This document shows, in pieces, positions 1 through 5,940 of a stretch of DNA of 7,118 nucleotides. The notes under the pieces were generated by a model. That model did not search any database. It was given only the letters and a program-made list of their open reading frames with translations, and had not been told where the DNA came from. Position 1 is the stretch's first letter. Every line of letters begins with the position of its first letter. The stretch is from Candidatus Bathyarchaeota archaeon (GTDB lineage Archaea; Thermoproteota; Bathyarchaeia; Bathyarchaeales; Bathycorpusculaceae): contig DAOUTL010000065.1 of NCBI GenBank assembly GCA_030626685.1, positions 1 to 7,118 of the forward strand, given 5' to 3'. Position numbers and translations under genes: made by a program.

Positions 1-807
1 ATCATGAAAATTTTGACAAAACAGACACCAGACATTTACATTAACCTTTTGCGTGGAATTCGTGAAGAGACACCATTCAGAATAAAACTCATAAAAATGG
101 AGACAAAAGAACGCAAAACGCGCTTGGGACATTGTCCAGGCGTTACGTTAGACATGCTTACTGAGGGAGCCTTAGCCCTAACGACCGAAGAACATAGACA
201 AATGCAAAGCTCTGCGAAAAACCTAATTCAAAAACTAAGCCAAGCAGTAAGAGTGAAAATAACGAATCCTGCTGGCACGAACGTTTCCCTAAGCGTTGAA
301 GGAAGACCCTTCTTCACAGACACCATAATCGACTGGAAAACGATGAAGTGGATGAACTTACCAACGGGTGAGGTCATAGTAGCACCAGTGGAAAATTCTC
401 TTGAAGGCGAACTGGTGTGCGACATGGCTATAGGCGGAATAGGCCCGCTAAAGACTCCCATTAAATTAACTGTTCGAAATGGCACAGTACAAGACTCTTC
501 ATCTGAAAACCCGCAAGTGTTGAGAAGGGTTAGGGACTCGTTAAACACTGATGAATGGTCAAATATTGTGGGAGAATTCGCCTTTGGAATAAACTCAAAA
601 GCAAGATTTACGGAAGAGTTTCTTGAATCTGAGAAAATACTAGGCACAATCCATATAGCCTTCGGCAACAACTCCGACATGCCCGGCGGAAAAAACCATT
701 CCAAAAACCACATGGATTTTCTGATTTCAAAGCCTACGGTGAAAATCTTTAACGAAGACGGCTCAAGCATGGATGTGCTTGTGAATGGGGTTTTTCAGCG
801 CTTATAG
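1..807 (+). CDS. M29-type aminopeptidase / 2,5-dihydroxypyridine dioxygenase-like metalloprotein, 5'-partial
   Basis: This is the C-terminal part of a protein resembling COG2309 (aminopeptidase T, peptidase family M29, and the related non-haem iron dioxygenase NicX). Counting from the Met at base 4, family-like blocks are: ITNPAGT (86-92); NLPTGEVIVAPVE (118-130); GEFAFG (190-195); and GTIHIAFG followed by GGKNHSKNHMDF (214-239). The His at 217 and the HxD pair at 236/238 sit where this fold binds metal; that assignment is inferred from family knowledge. The frame is open to the window edge (ATC precedes the ATG), and relatives have roughly 70-100 more residues before the ITNPAGT block, so the true start most likely lies upstream. 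Whether it is a peptidase or an oxygenase cannot be told from sequence. It is followed by a 64-base gap and a small unrelated gene on the same strand. Confidence 0.8.
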   Translation: MMKILTKQTPDIYINLLRGIREETPFRIKLIKMETKERKTRLGHCPGVTLDMLTEGALALTTEEHRQMQSSAKNLIQKLSQAVRVKITNPAGTNVSLSVEGRPFFTDTIIDWKTMKWMNLPTGEVIVAPVENSLEGELVCDMAIGGIGPLKTPIKLTVRNGTVQDSSSENPQVLRRVRDSLNTDEWSNIVGEFAFGINSKARFTEEFLESEKILGTIHIAFGNNSDMPGGKNHSKNHMDFLISKPTVKIFNEDGSSMDVLVNGVFQRL

Positions 808-825
808 TTTTGCATGGTTAAAACG

Positions 826-832
826 CTTAAAT
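826..832 (+). promoter_or_regulatory. Possible TATA box for the small gene at 872
   Basis: The AT-rich CTTAAAT lies just after the stop of the upstream gene. An archaeal start site about 26 bases downstream would fall near 856, giving a leader of about 16 bases that still includes the AAGGTGGA ribosome binding site at 857-864 before the ATG at 872. This is judged by eye from spacing only; short AT-rich matches are common in this DNA. Confidence 0.3.
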
Positions 833-871
833 GGCTGAAGATTAAACTTATGAGTGAAGGTGGAATTGGCA

Positions 872-1132
872 ATGGCTGAAGCAAGCGAGAAACTACCTGT
901 ATCTGACTTCTATAAAGTCGTTGACTATGTTACAATCTTTAAAAGCGAAAAATGGTGGGAGGCGATAGTTGTCTTCGAATCCTTTGGAAAGCGGTCAATC
1001 GGTTTGTATCTTTGGCAGAACAGAAACGGCACATGGAAAAGGAAACATAAGTTTAACGTCAGAAACCTAGACGAATGGAATAAAGTTAAAAGCGCCATAG
1101 AGCGGCTTGCACCCAAACTTGTTTCAAAATAG
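872..1132 (+). CDS. Small conserved-looking protein of unknown function (86 aa)
   Basis: I do not recognise a named family. The ATG at 872 is preferred over the in-frame GTG at 854, because AAGGTGGA (857-864) is a good ribosome binding site 7 bases before the ATG, and the GTG would put that site inside the gene. From that Met, the protein reads as a short N-terminal segment, a run of probable beta strands around residues 28-55 rich in aromatic residues (WWEAIVVFE, GLYLWQ, GTWKRKHKF), and a C-terminal helix starting near DEWNKVKSAIERL. There is no signal peptide, membrane segment or cysteine. The strand-strand-strand-helix pattern with basic and aromatic residues loosely recalls PC4-like single-strand nucleic-acid binding proteins, but that is only a guess from pattern. 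The codon pattern and start context make it a real gene. Confidence 0.7.
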   Translation: MAEASEKLPVSDFYKVVDYVTIFKSEKWWEAIVVFESFGKRSIGLYLWQNRNGTWKRKHKFNVRNLDEWNKVKSAIERLAPKLVSK

Positions 1133-1148
1133 TCCCGCTTTCTGCTAA

Positions 1149-1170
1149 TTCTTTATTTTAACTTCTTATT
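1149..1170 (+). terminator. Possible T-rich archaeal terminator after the small gene
   Basis: About 17 bases after the stop at 1132 the plus strand has a pyrimidine-rich tract with several T runs (TTCTTTATTTTAACTTCTTATT across the span). Archaeal termination commonly uses T tracts without a hairpin. The end of the tract runs into the palindrome at 1165-1179, which could add a stem. This assignment rests on composition only. Confidence 0.3.
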
Positions 1171-1179
1171 CAGAATAAG
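1165..1179. repeat. 15-bp perfect palindrome (7+1+7) upstream of the DUF4443 remnant
   Basis: CTTATTC-A-GAATAAG is a perfect 7-base inverted repeat around a single base, 37 bases before the ATG at 1217. The one-base centre is too tight for an RNA hairpin loop and fits a dimeric DNA-binding site better. Since the next gene encodes a winged helix, an autoregulatory operator is one reading; a relic of a terminator for the preceding gene is another. Confidence 0.45.
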
Positions 1180-1216
1180 CGGTTTCTAAACTCTTGTAAC
1201 ATTCTCCATATTCCAC

Positions 1217-1761
1217 ATGCTACGTGCCATAAAGCTCATAGCGGAAAAAACAATCGGTCGAAGCAAACTAGCTGAGGAACTAAAAGTGGGAGAAGGCACG
1301 GTGCGCACAATAATCAACAGATTAAAAGATGCTGAATTAATCATAACTTCTAAAGCAGGATGCGTACTCACAGATAAGAGTATAAAGTTTTGGAATGAAC
1401 ATAAAATGGTTTTCAAGAAGAAGACCAAAGTTGGAAAAAACGAACTAACAATCGCTGACTACAACTTCTCAATCCTAGTTAAAAATTGCGGACATAAGGT
1501 CAAATCAGACATGGAGCAGCGTGATGCAGCCATAATGGTGAGTGCAAAAGGCGCCACCGCAATTATGTTGAAGAGATGACACTTAGTAATTCCATCTGTA
1601 AGCGATGATGCAGCTAAGGATTTTCCAAAGGCGACAGACCAGATAATTAGGCGTTTCAACTGGAGGAAAATGACGTGATAGTTATTGGAAGTGCTGATAA
1701 TTTGGGAAAAGCCGAGTGTGGCACGTTGGCGGCGGCTTGGGCTCTTGTCAATGGTGGTTAA
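1217..1761 (+). pseudogene. Broken winged-helix DUF4443 protein gene (nonsense codon plus frameshift)
   Basis: The first 120 codons encode a winged helix-turn-helix (RSKLAEELKVGEGTVRTIINRL, about residues 15-36, then a wing with SKAGCVLT) and the start of a DUF4443-like domain (EQRDAAIMVSAKGATAIML, about 100-118). TGA at 1577-1579 then interrupts the frame. Reading on in the same frame gives HLVIPSVSDDAAKDFP and ATDQIIRRF, the expected continuation. Near 1652-1665 homology moves to another frame, which ends in LEENDVIVIGSADN...CGTLAAAWALVNGG and stops at TAA 1759-1761. The shift fits loss of one base. At the front, family-like residues (FSIFH) lie before the ATG but follow an in-frame TAA at 1187, and no ribosome binding site is seen. 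The intact family is predicted to be a DNA-binding regulator with a small-molecule-type C-terminal domain. Either this is a real pseudogene or the assembly has errors; a truncated 120-residue product is less likely to be functional. Confidence 0.75.
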
Positions 1762-2519
1762 TACGTGTATTTTTCTCCTCCGGCCAAAATGCGCTCCAAA
1801 GCTGTGTTAAAATTTATCATTCCCTCGTTTGTTTTGGCCGAGACTGGAATCAGCAAAAATCTTAAGCCAAGCTGGTAAATTACACGCATCATGTTTCTAC
1901 TCAACAAACGCTTTGTTCCTTCAAGTTTTTGCTCAATTGAAGCTTCTAAAGCCGTTGGACTAGCTGACCAATCTACGATTTTGTCAACTTCCTCTTTTGG
2001 AAGCAAATCACATTTTGACAATAGATGTACTTGAGGTAGAAGAAAACGATTGTAGACCGCAACTGAAAGGAAAAGGTTTGAAACATAGTTAAGCGGATTA
2101 AGCGAAAAAACAGCGTCGAACAAATAAACTATTGCTTTAGGCTCCCTTGTAAGCTCACTAGCAATATAGGGGCCACTCGCCCTAAAAGCAAACAACTCTA
2201 TTTGCCCCGCAGTATCAACCAAAACAATGTCAGACCTCAAATCCTCAATTTCTTTTGATATCTCTTCAATTTTATCCGCAACTAAATCAGCAGCCATTAA
2301 CAATGCACCATTTGGACCTAAACCATACTCTTCCATCAAACCCCCAACATCCACGTAGTTGCGAACATCCACATCTGGCGAATATGGAAGCGTTAATGCT
2401 CCAGGATCCAGATTCACCACTGCAACATCTTGTTGGGACATTTTTAACCATTCACTAAAGGCTGCTGTAAGCAGAGACTTTCCTGAACCAGCGGTTCCTA
2501 TGATGAAGACTATAAACAT
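1758..2519 (-). CDS. GPN-loop GTPase (archaeal ATP/GTP-binding protein)
   Basis: A 253-residue SIMIBI-class P-loop NTPase of the GPN family. Walker A is GTAGSGKS (8-15); NLDPGA (36-41) follows; the signature Gly-Pro-Asn is at 68-70 in GLGPNGA; the G3 box is DTAGQ (102-106); the G4-like box is SKCD (168-171); and the G5 box is SAK (227-229). Length and motif order match archaeal homologues such as PAB0955. These form homodimers in which the GPN loop helps GTP hydrolysis; eukaryotic relatives help assemble and import RNA polymerase II, while the archaeal role is not settled. Walker A at residue 8 fixes the start. The start is 18 bases after the COG1058 stop, with AGAGG abutting the ATG and AGGG a little further upstream, so it is probably co-transcribed. 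Its stop overlaps that of the convergent DUF4443 remnant. It is soluble and cytoplasmic. Confidence 0.95.
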   Translation of the reverse strand: MFIVFIIGTAGSGKSLLTAAFSEWLKMSQQDVAVVNLDPGALTLPYSPDVDVRNYVDVGGLMEEYGLGPNGALLMAADLVADKIEEISKEIEDLRSDIVLVDTAGQIELFAFRASGPYIASELTREPKAIVYLFDAVFSLNPLNYVSNLFLSVAVYNRFLLPQVHLLSKCDLLPKEEVDKIVDWSASPTALEASIEQKLEGTKRLLSRNMMRVIYQLGLRFLLIPVSAKTNEGMINFNTALERILAGGEKYTY

Positions 2520-2537
2520 CCTCTAATCATCCCTATT

Positions 2538-3368
2538 TCAACTAAGCTGCTTCCTTTTTTGAAACATAACGTTTCCACCATTTTCCTGCACTAATTCTGA
2601 AAGTCGGATTATTGCCTTTCCTAGACGGGCTTTAGCCGTTTTTGAGTCTTTAGCTGTTGTTGAAAAATGAAGTTCTATATACGGTTTCCTCTCCTCTCCT
2701 CTAGGATGGGACTTTATGTAAACGTACGGGTTATAATGCATCACTTGGTCAATTAACGGAGCCAGAGCAGACTCCATAATACCGTCTGCATACATGCTGG
2801 TTTCAAAAAACATCGCCTCACCAGCTTCTTTTCTAAGTAAGGGTGCAACAGACTCTTCAAAAATAGCCTCCATTTCTGGGGGGACACCGGGCAACGCAAT
2901 TAAAACGGTTCCATCAATTTCTATCGTCACACCGGGGGCTGTGCCAACAGGGTTATGAAGAGACTCTGCTCCTTCTGGAAGCGTTGCCATTTTAACTCTC
3001 GGTGGTGTTAATTCAACTTTTTCCATTTTCCCCTCTTTGAAATAAGCCTCATATTTTTCCCTAACCATTTTCAACGCTTCCTCGTTAACTTCCAGTTTAC
3101 GGTTTAAAGCTTTAGCAATGCCTTCCAATGTTTTGTCATCGAATGTTGGACCCAGCCCACCGGTTGTTATTATGAACCGTGGTTTTCGTTGCAGAGATTC
3201 GCGTATGACATTCGCGATTTCGTTAACTTCGTCGCCTACGACTGTTATTCGCTTTACCATTATTCCCAGAGAGGTGGCACGTTTTGCCAGCCAATGGGCA
3301 TTAGTGTTCAATGTTTTACCAATTAATAATTCGTTGCCGACGCAGATTATTTCCATTTGTTGGCTCAT
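2538..3368 (-). CDS. COG1058 protein (CinA N-domain / MoaB-MogA fold, stand-alone)
   Basis: A 276-residue protein of the molybdopterin-binding (MoCF) fold as found in the N-terminal half of bacterial CinA. It starts MEIICVGNELLIGKT (5-19), typical of the family, and has TTGGLGPTFDD (68-78), NPVGTAPG (139-146) and LPGVPPEM (159-166), the ligand-binding loops. It ends without the PncC/NMN deamidase domain that follows in full-length CinA; this short form is usual in archaea and is often labelled NMN deamidase-related. In bacterial CinA this domain has been assigned ADP-ribose pyrophosphatase activity, so a role in NAD-related nucleotide clean-up is the best guess; molybdopterin synthesis is less likely. 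AAGGTGG sits a few bases before the first ATG, but Met5 is where many relatives begin, so a start 12 bases downstream is possible. The GPN gene follows 18 bases later. Confidence 0.92.
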   Translation of the reverse strand: MSQQMEIICVGNELLIGKTLNTNAHWLAKRATSLGIMVKRITVVGDEVNEIANVIRESLQRKPRFIITTGGLGPTFDDKTLEGIAKALNRKLEVNEEALKMVREKYEAYFKEGKMEKVELTPPRVKMATLPEGAESLHNPVGTAPGVTIEIDGTVLIALPGVPPEMEAIFEESVAPLLRKEAGEAMFFETSMYADGIMESALAPLIDQVMHYNPYVYIKSHPRGEERKPYIELHFSTTAKDSKTAKARLGKAIIRLSELVQENGGNVMFQKRKQLS

Positions 3369-3383
3369 CCTTCCACCTTTTCA

Positions 3384-3393
3384 GTTTAAAATG
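3384..3393 (-). promoter_or_regulatory. Shared 10-base element CATTTTAAAC before the COG1058 gene
   Basis: On the minus strand CATTTTAAAC is followed by exactly 15 bases and then the ATG of the COG1058 gene. The same 10 bases with the same 15-base gap precede the zinc-ribbon ATG (3689-3698). The TTTTAAA core looks like a TATA box. A start site about 26 bases downstream would fall just inside the first codons and would suit initiation at Met5 of this gene; so it may be a TATA box or some other leader element. Confidence 0.35.
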
Positions 3394-3466
3394 TTACAAA
3401 ATAAAACTGCTTTATTCTTTTATGCGGTTTGCTAACTTTCACGCTTAAAACGCTATGTATTGGGTT

Positions 3467-3673
3467 TTATTTTTTCTTGCTAAGCCACCATTTCAGATAT
3501 TCTTTTCTCCGCTTTTCCTGCTCTTCCTTGCCGGATTCAAATGTAGGTCTCAATTTATGTCTTAACTCTATTAGTTCTTGATGTGTAACTGACAGCCCGC
3601 AGCTTTTGCATACGTAGCGTTTAGTAGCCGACATGTATTGCATTTCACCACCACATTCTGGGCAATAGGGCAT
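3467..3673 (-). CDS. Small zinc-ribbon protein (68 aa)
   Basis: A single zinc ribbon with two knuckles, CPEC near the N-terminus (residues 4-7 from the ATG) and CKSCG (22-26), separated by 14 residues, as in the N-terminal ribbon of TFIIB and in ribosomal or transcription-related archaeal ribbons. After it comes a helix (THQELIELRHKL) and a strongly charged tail, EEQEKRRKEYLKWWLSKKK, which suggests nucleic-acid or protein contact. The ATG at 3673 is chosen; an in-frame GTG at 3682 would add three residues, but the shared upstream element has the same 15-base spacing to this ATG as in the neighbouring gene. It lies 75 bases after the PflX-like gene and 98 bases before COG1058. No specific function can be assigned. 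It is cytoplasmic. Confidence 0.82.
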   Translation of the reverse strand: MPYCPECGGEMQYMSATKRYVCKSCGLSVTHQELIELRHKLRPTFESGKEEQEKRRKEYLKWWLSKKK

Positions 3674-3688
3674 TTCAACCACTTATCT

Positions 3689-3698
3689 GTTTAAAATG
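3689..3698 (-). promoter_or_regulatory. Shared 10-base element CATTTTAAAC before the zinc-ribbon gene
   Basis: This is the second copy of the element at 3384-3393, again exactly 15 bases before an ATG on the minus strand. The sequence between element and ATG is also loosely alike in the two copies (both have a GA-A-A-AAG then GTGG core). The TTTTAAA core is TATA-like, but the distance to the start codon is shorter than usual for an archaeal TATA box, so the function is uncertain. Confidence 0.35.
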
Positions 3699-3748
3699 AA
3701 TTTGCTTTGAGAAATAGCTTTCGCTTGTTATTTTGGCTGCTGCACTAT

Positions 3749-4840
3749 TTATGTAATGAAGTTTACTAGGTTTGCTTCCCTTGCTAGCTGAATGGCTTTT
3801 TCCATTTCATCCCTTGTCAATCTTCTCTGCAATTCTGGAATTTCGTATGCTCTCCATTCTGGTCTGTATTGGAACATGATGTTGACTCTTGTTTCTGCGC
3901 CTAGGTTTTCGGCAATCCAGTTTATGATTGATTTTGTGCAGCATTCCATGTGGTTTGGCAAAACTAGTATGCGTATTATGAGTTCACCGTGTTTCTTAGC
4001 TTCCAAATGATTAAATGCGCATGCTTCCCAGTAGTCTGGCGCATCAGAAATTTTTTCAGCACATCCACCCGGTCCATACTTAAAGTCTAATAGGTAGACG
4101 TCGACGAATCCGGCTAAGAGCTGGGCTGTTTCTGGGCTGTAGTAACTGTTAGAGTTCCAAACAACTGGAATGTTTGTGTTAACATGTTTGAATGTTTCAA
4201 GCCATTGTTGAAGCCATGGTGTTGGTTCTCCGCCTACGAGGTTGGCGTTTCTGCAACCATTCATGCGTAAGCGATCAACCTCTTTTGCTAATTCTTTTGG
4301 CTTGTAGACCTCTCCTTTCTCTACCCATTGAGAAATTGTCCAGTTTTGGCAATGCTTACAGTGCATTGTACAGCCCATGGTGAAAACGGTTCCAGAAGGC
4401 ACAAGTTCAGGTTCCTCGCCTACGTGTTCAAAAATGCTTGAAACAGTTATTTCTAAACCGCATCTGCAGTAACCCATCTTGCCTTCAAATCTGTTGGCTC
4501 CACATCTGCGCGTGCAAAAATGGCAACTGGAAAGAATTCTGTTTGCGATTTCGATTTTCAAATCCAGATAAGATTTTTCCGGAGTTTGCATTTCCTTCAA
4601 GCTTTTCTGTCTTGTGTCAATTTGCATTTCAATTTTGTAAAATTCTTGTGTAAGGTACGCGTGTTTTTGCCAAAGCTCCTCTGTAGAATCGTTTTCGCTG
4701 AACTCTGCAGGAAGTTTTTTGGCTACCATGAACTTTGCTGGTTTTTCATCTTGCATGACAGCGAAGTATCTGGCTAGGCTTTTCCTTGCCATTTTATTGT
4801 TTAGCACCGCTGTTGCATCCGGGCGGAGGATTCTCCACAT
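3749..4840 (-). CDS. PflX-like radical SAM protein with long N-terminal extension
   Basis: A 363-residue radical SAM protein resembling COG1313 (PflX). The catalytic cluster motif is CTMHCKHC (Cys157, 161, 164), followed by QNW and by the GGE motif (203-205) that contacts the SAM amino group. Ahead of it is a second cysteine cluster, CHFCTRRCGANR...GYCRC (Cys106, 109, 113, 125, 127), as in pyruvate formate-lyase-activase-like PflX proteins. The first ~100 residues are not part of the core; 52-84 is helical and may form a short coiled coil. The C-terminal half has the usual barrel strands (VYLLDFKYG, IRILVLPNH, NIMFQYRPEW). Radical SAM enzymes cleave SAM to a 5'-deoxyadenosyl radical; the substrate of this family is unknown, and glycyl-radical activation is only a naming tradition. 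The gene starts 33 bases after the AmrS-like stop, so the pair is probably one transcript. Confidence 0.9.
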   Translation of the reverse strand: MWRILRPDATAVLNNKMARKSLARYFAVMQDEKPAKFMVAKKLPAEFSENDSTEELWQKHAYLTQEFYKIEMQIDTRQKSLKEMQTPEKSYLDLKIEIANRILSSCHFCTRRCGANRFEGKMGYCRCGLEITVSSIFEHVGEEPELVPSGTVFTMGCTMHCKHCQNWTISQWVEKGEVYKPKELAKEVDRLRMNGCRNANLVGGEPTPWLQQWLETFKHVNTNIPVVWNSNSYYSPETAQLLAGFVDVYLLDFKYGPGGCAEKISDAPDYWEACAFNHLEAKKHGELIIRILVLPNHMECCTKSIINWIAENLGAETRVNIMFQYRPEWRAYEIPELQRRLTRDEMEKAIQLAREANLVNFIT

Positions 4841-4873
4841 TTCCGCTCAATTTTACCCTAGATTAAGGAATTA

Positions 4874-5929
4874 TTAAAACAGGGCGTATGGATAAGCGTA
4901 TCCACTTGTGTGCAATTTGCCTTTTATAGGGATTTCTTGTCCGCATGTGGGGCAACGCATGCCCTTTGTCAAATTCCACTTCGCAACTTCAAAGCTGAAA
5001 CGTTTAATCAGCAATTCATTGCAGTTTGGACAGTAAGTGTTTTCGTAGGGATGCCCCGGAACATTTCCAATGTAAACGTAATTTAATCCCGCATCTTTTG
5101 CAGCAGCGTGCGCCTTCTCCAAAGTTTCGATGGATGTAGAAGGAATTGTTGTCAATTGATAGTTTGGATGGAAACGCAGTAAGTGGAAAGGTGTGTCTTT
5201 GCCAAGTGCTTCTCTTATCCAAGTTGCAAGCTCACTTAATCTCTCAATTGAGTCCCCTGTCTTTGGCACGACCAGATTTGTGATTTCTATGTGAATGTTG
5301 TTTCTCTTCATTTCCTTTAAAGATGCGTAGATCGGTTCAACTGATGGAACCGCGGAGAATTCTCTGTAGAAGTCTGGGTCTCCGCCGCCTTTGAAGTCTA
5401 CCGTTGCTGCGTCCAAATATGGTGCTATGATCTTTACTGCCTCTGGCGTCATGTAACCGTTTGTTACGAAGGTGTTGAATAATCCTACTTCGTGGGCGAG
5501 CTTAGCTGTGTCATAAGCGTACTCAAAGAATATGGTCGGCTCTGTGTACGTGTAGCTTATTCCTTGACAGCCATTATCCCTTGTGGCTTTAACAACATCT
5601 TCTGGTGGGAAATGCTTGCCCGATATCTTCCTTTCTTGGCTTATCATCCAGTTGTCACAGAATTTGCAGCGGAAGTTGCAGCCAACTGTGGCAATAGACA
5701 TAACTAATGCTCCTGGATTAAAATGTGAAAGCGGCTTCTTCCCTATGGGGTCTACACACGCTGATATAGCCTTTGCATAAACAAGCGAATGAAGCGTTCC
5801 CCCCTCATTTTTTCTCACCAAACAGAAGCCTGTTCCCCCGTCACTTATGAGGCATCTCCTGCCACAAAGGTTGCACCTAATCTCCTTATCTTCCAATTTT
5901 TCGTAGAGCATGGCTTCATGCAACGACAT
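4874..5929 (-). CDS. amrS: AmmeMemoRadiSam system radical SAM enzyme
   Basis: A 351-residue protein matching the AmrS family throughout. An N-terminal Cys cluster CNLCGRRC...GFC (Cys19, 22, 26, 36) precedes the radical SAM motif CNFRCKFC (Cys84, 88, 91) with DNW after it, then the family block SYTYTEPTIFFEY (125-137), VDFKGG (177-182), FHLLRFHPNY (248-257), and a C-terminal zinc finger CPNC / CPTC (300-303, 326-329). The family is named after its co-occurrence with AMMECR1 and Memo proteins; its substrate is not established. Neither partner is in this window. The ribosome binding site GGAGAG (5936-5941) lies 6 bases before the ATG, which supports the start. A second radical SAM gene follows after 33 bases. 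The tail after the last CxxC, about 22 residues rich in Tyr and Gly, is a little longer than usual. Confidence 0.95.
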   Translation of the reverse strand: MSLHEAMLYEKLEDKEIRCNLCGRRCLISDGGTGFCLVRKNEGGTLHSLVYAKAISACVDPIGKKPLSHFNPGALVMSIATVGCNFRCKFCDNWMISQERKISGKHFPPEDVVKATRDNGCQGISYTYTEPTIFFEYAYDTAKLAHEVGLFNTFVTNGYMTPEAVKIIAPYLDAATVDFKGGGDPDFYREFSAVPSVEPIYASLKEMKRNNIHIEITNLVVPKTGDSIERLSELATWIREALGKDTPFHLLRFHPNYQLTTIPSTSIETLEKAHAAAKDAGLNYVYIGNVPGHPYENTYCPNCNELLIKRFSFEVAKWNLTKGMRCPTCGQEIPIKGKLHTSGYAYPYALF

Positions 5930-5940
5930 TTGAATCTCTC

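Noticed and set aside
228..770. Long minus-strand ORF (180 codons)
   Set aside because: It lies wholly inside the M29-like gene, whose product shows clear family motifs; the antisense frame has no recognisable domain.
1577..1579. TGA read as selenocysteine in the DUF4443 gene
   Set aside because: The family is not known for selenocysteine, no obvious selenocysteine insertion element was seen, and a separate frameshift downstream points to decay or sequence error.
818..3454. Shared 10-mer TTAAAACGCT at 818-827 and 3445-3454
   Set aside because: There is no common position relative to a gene start or strand, and many chance 10-mer pairs are expected in 7 kb.
4438..4777. Overlapping plus-strand ORFs of 71 and 85 codons
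   Set aside because: They are antisense shadows of the well supported PflX-like gene.
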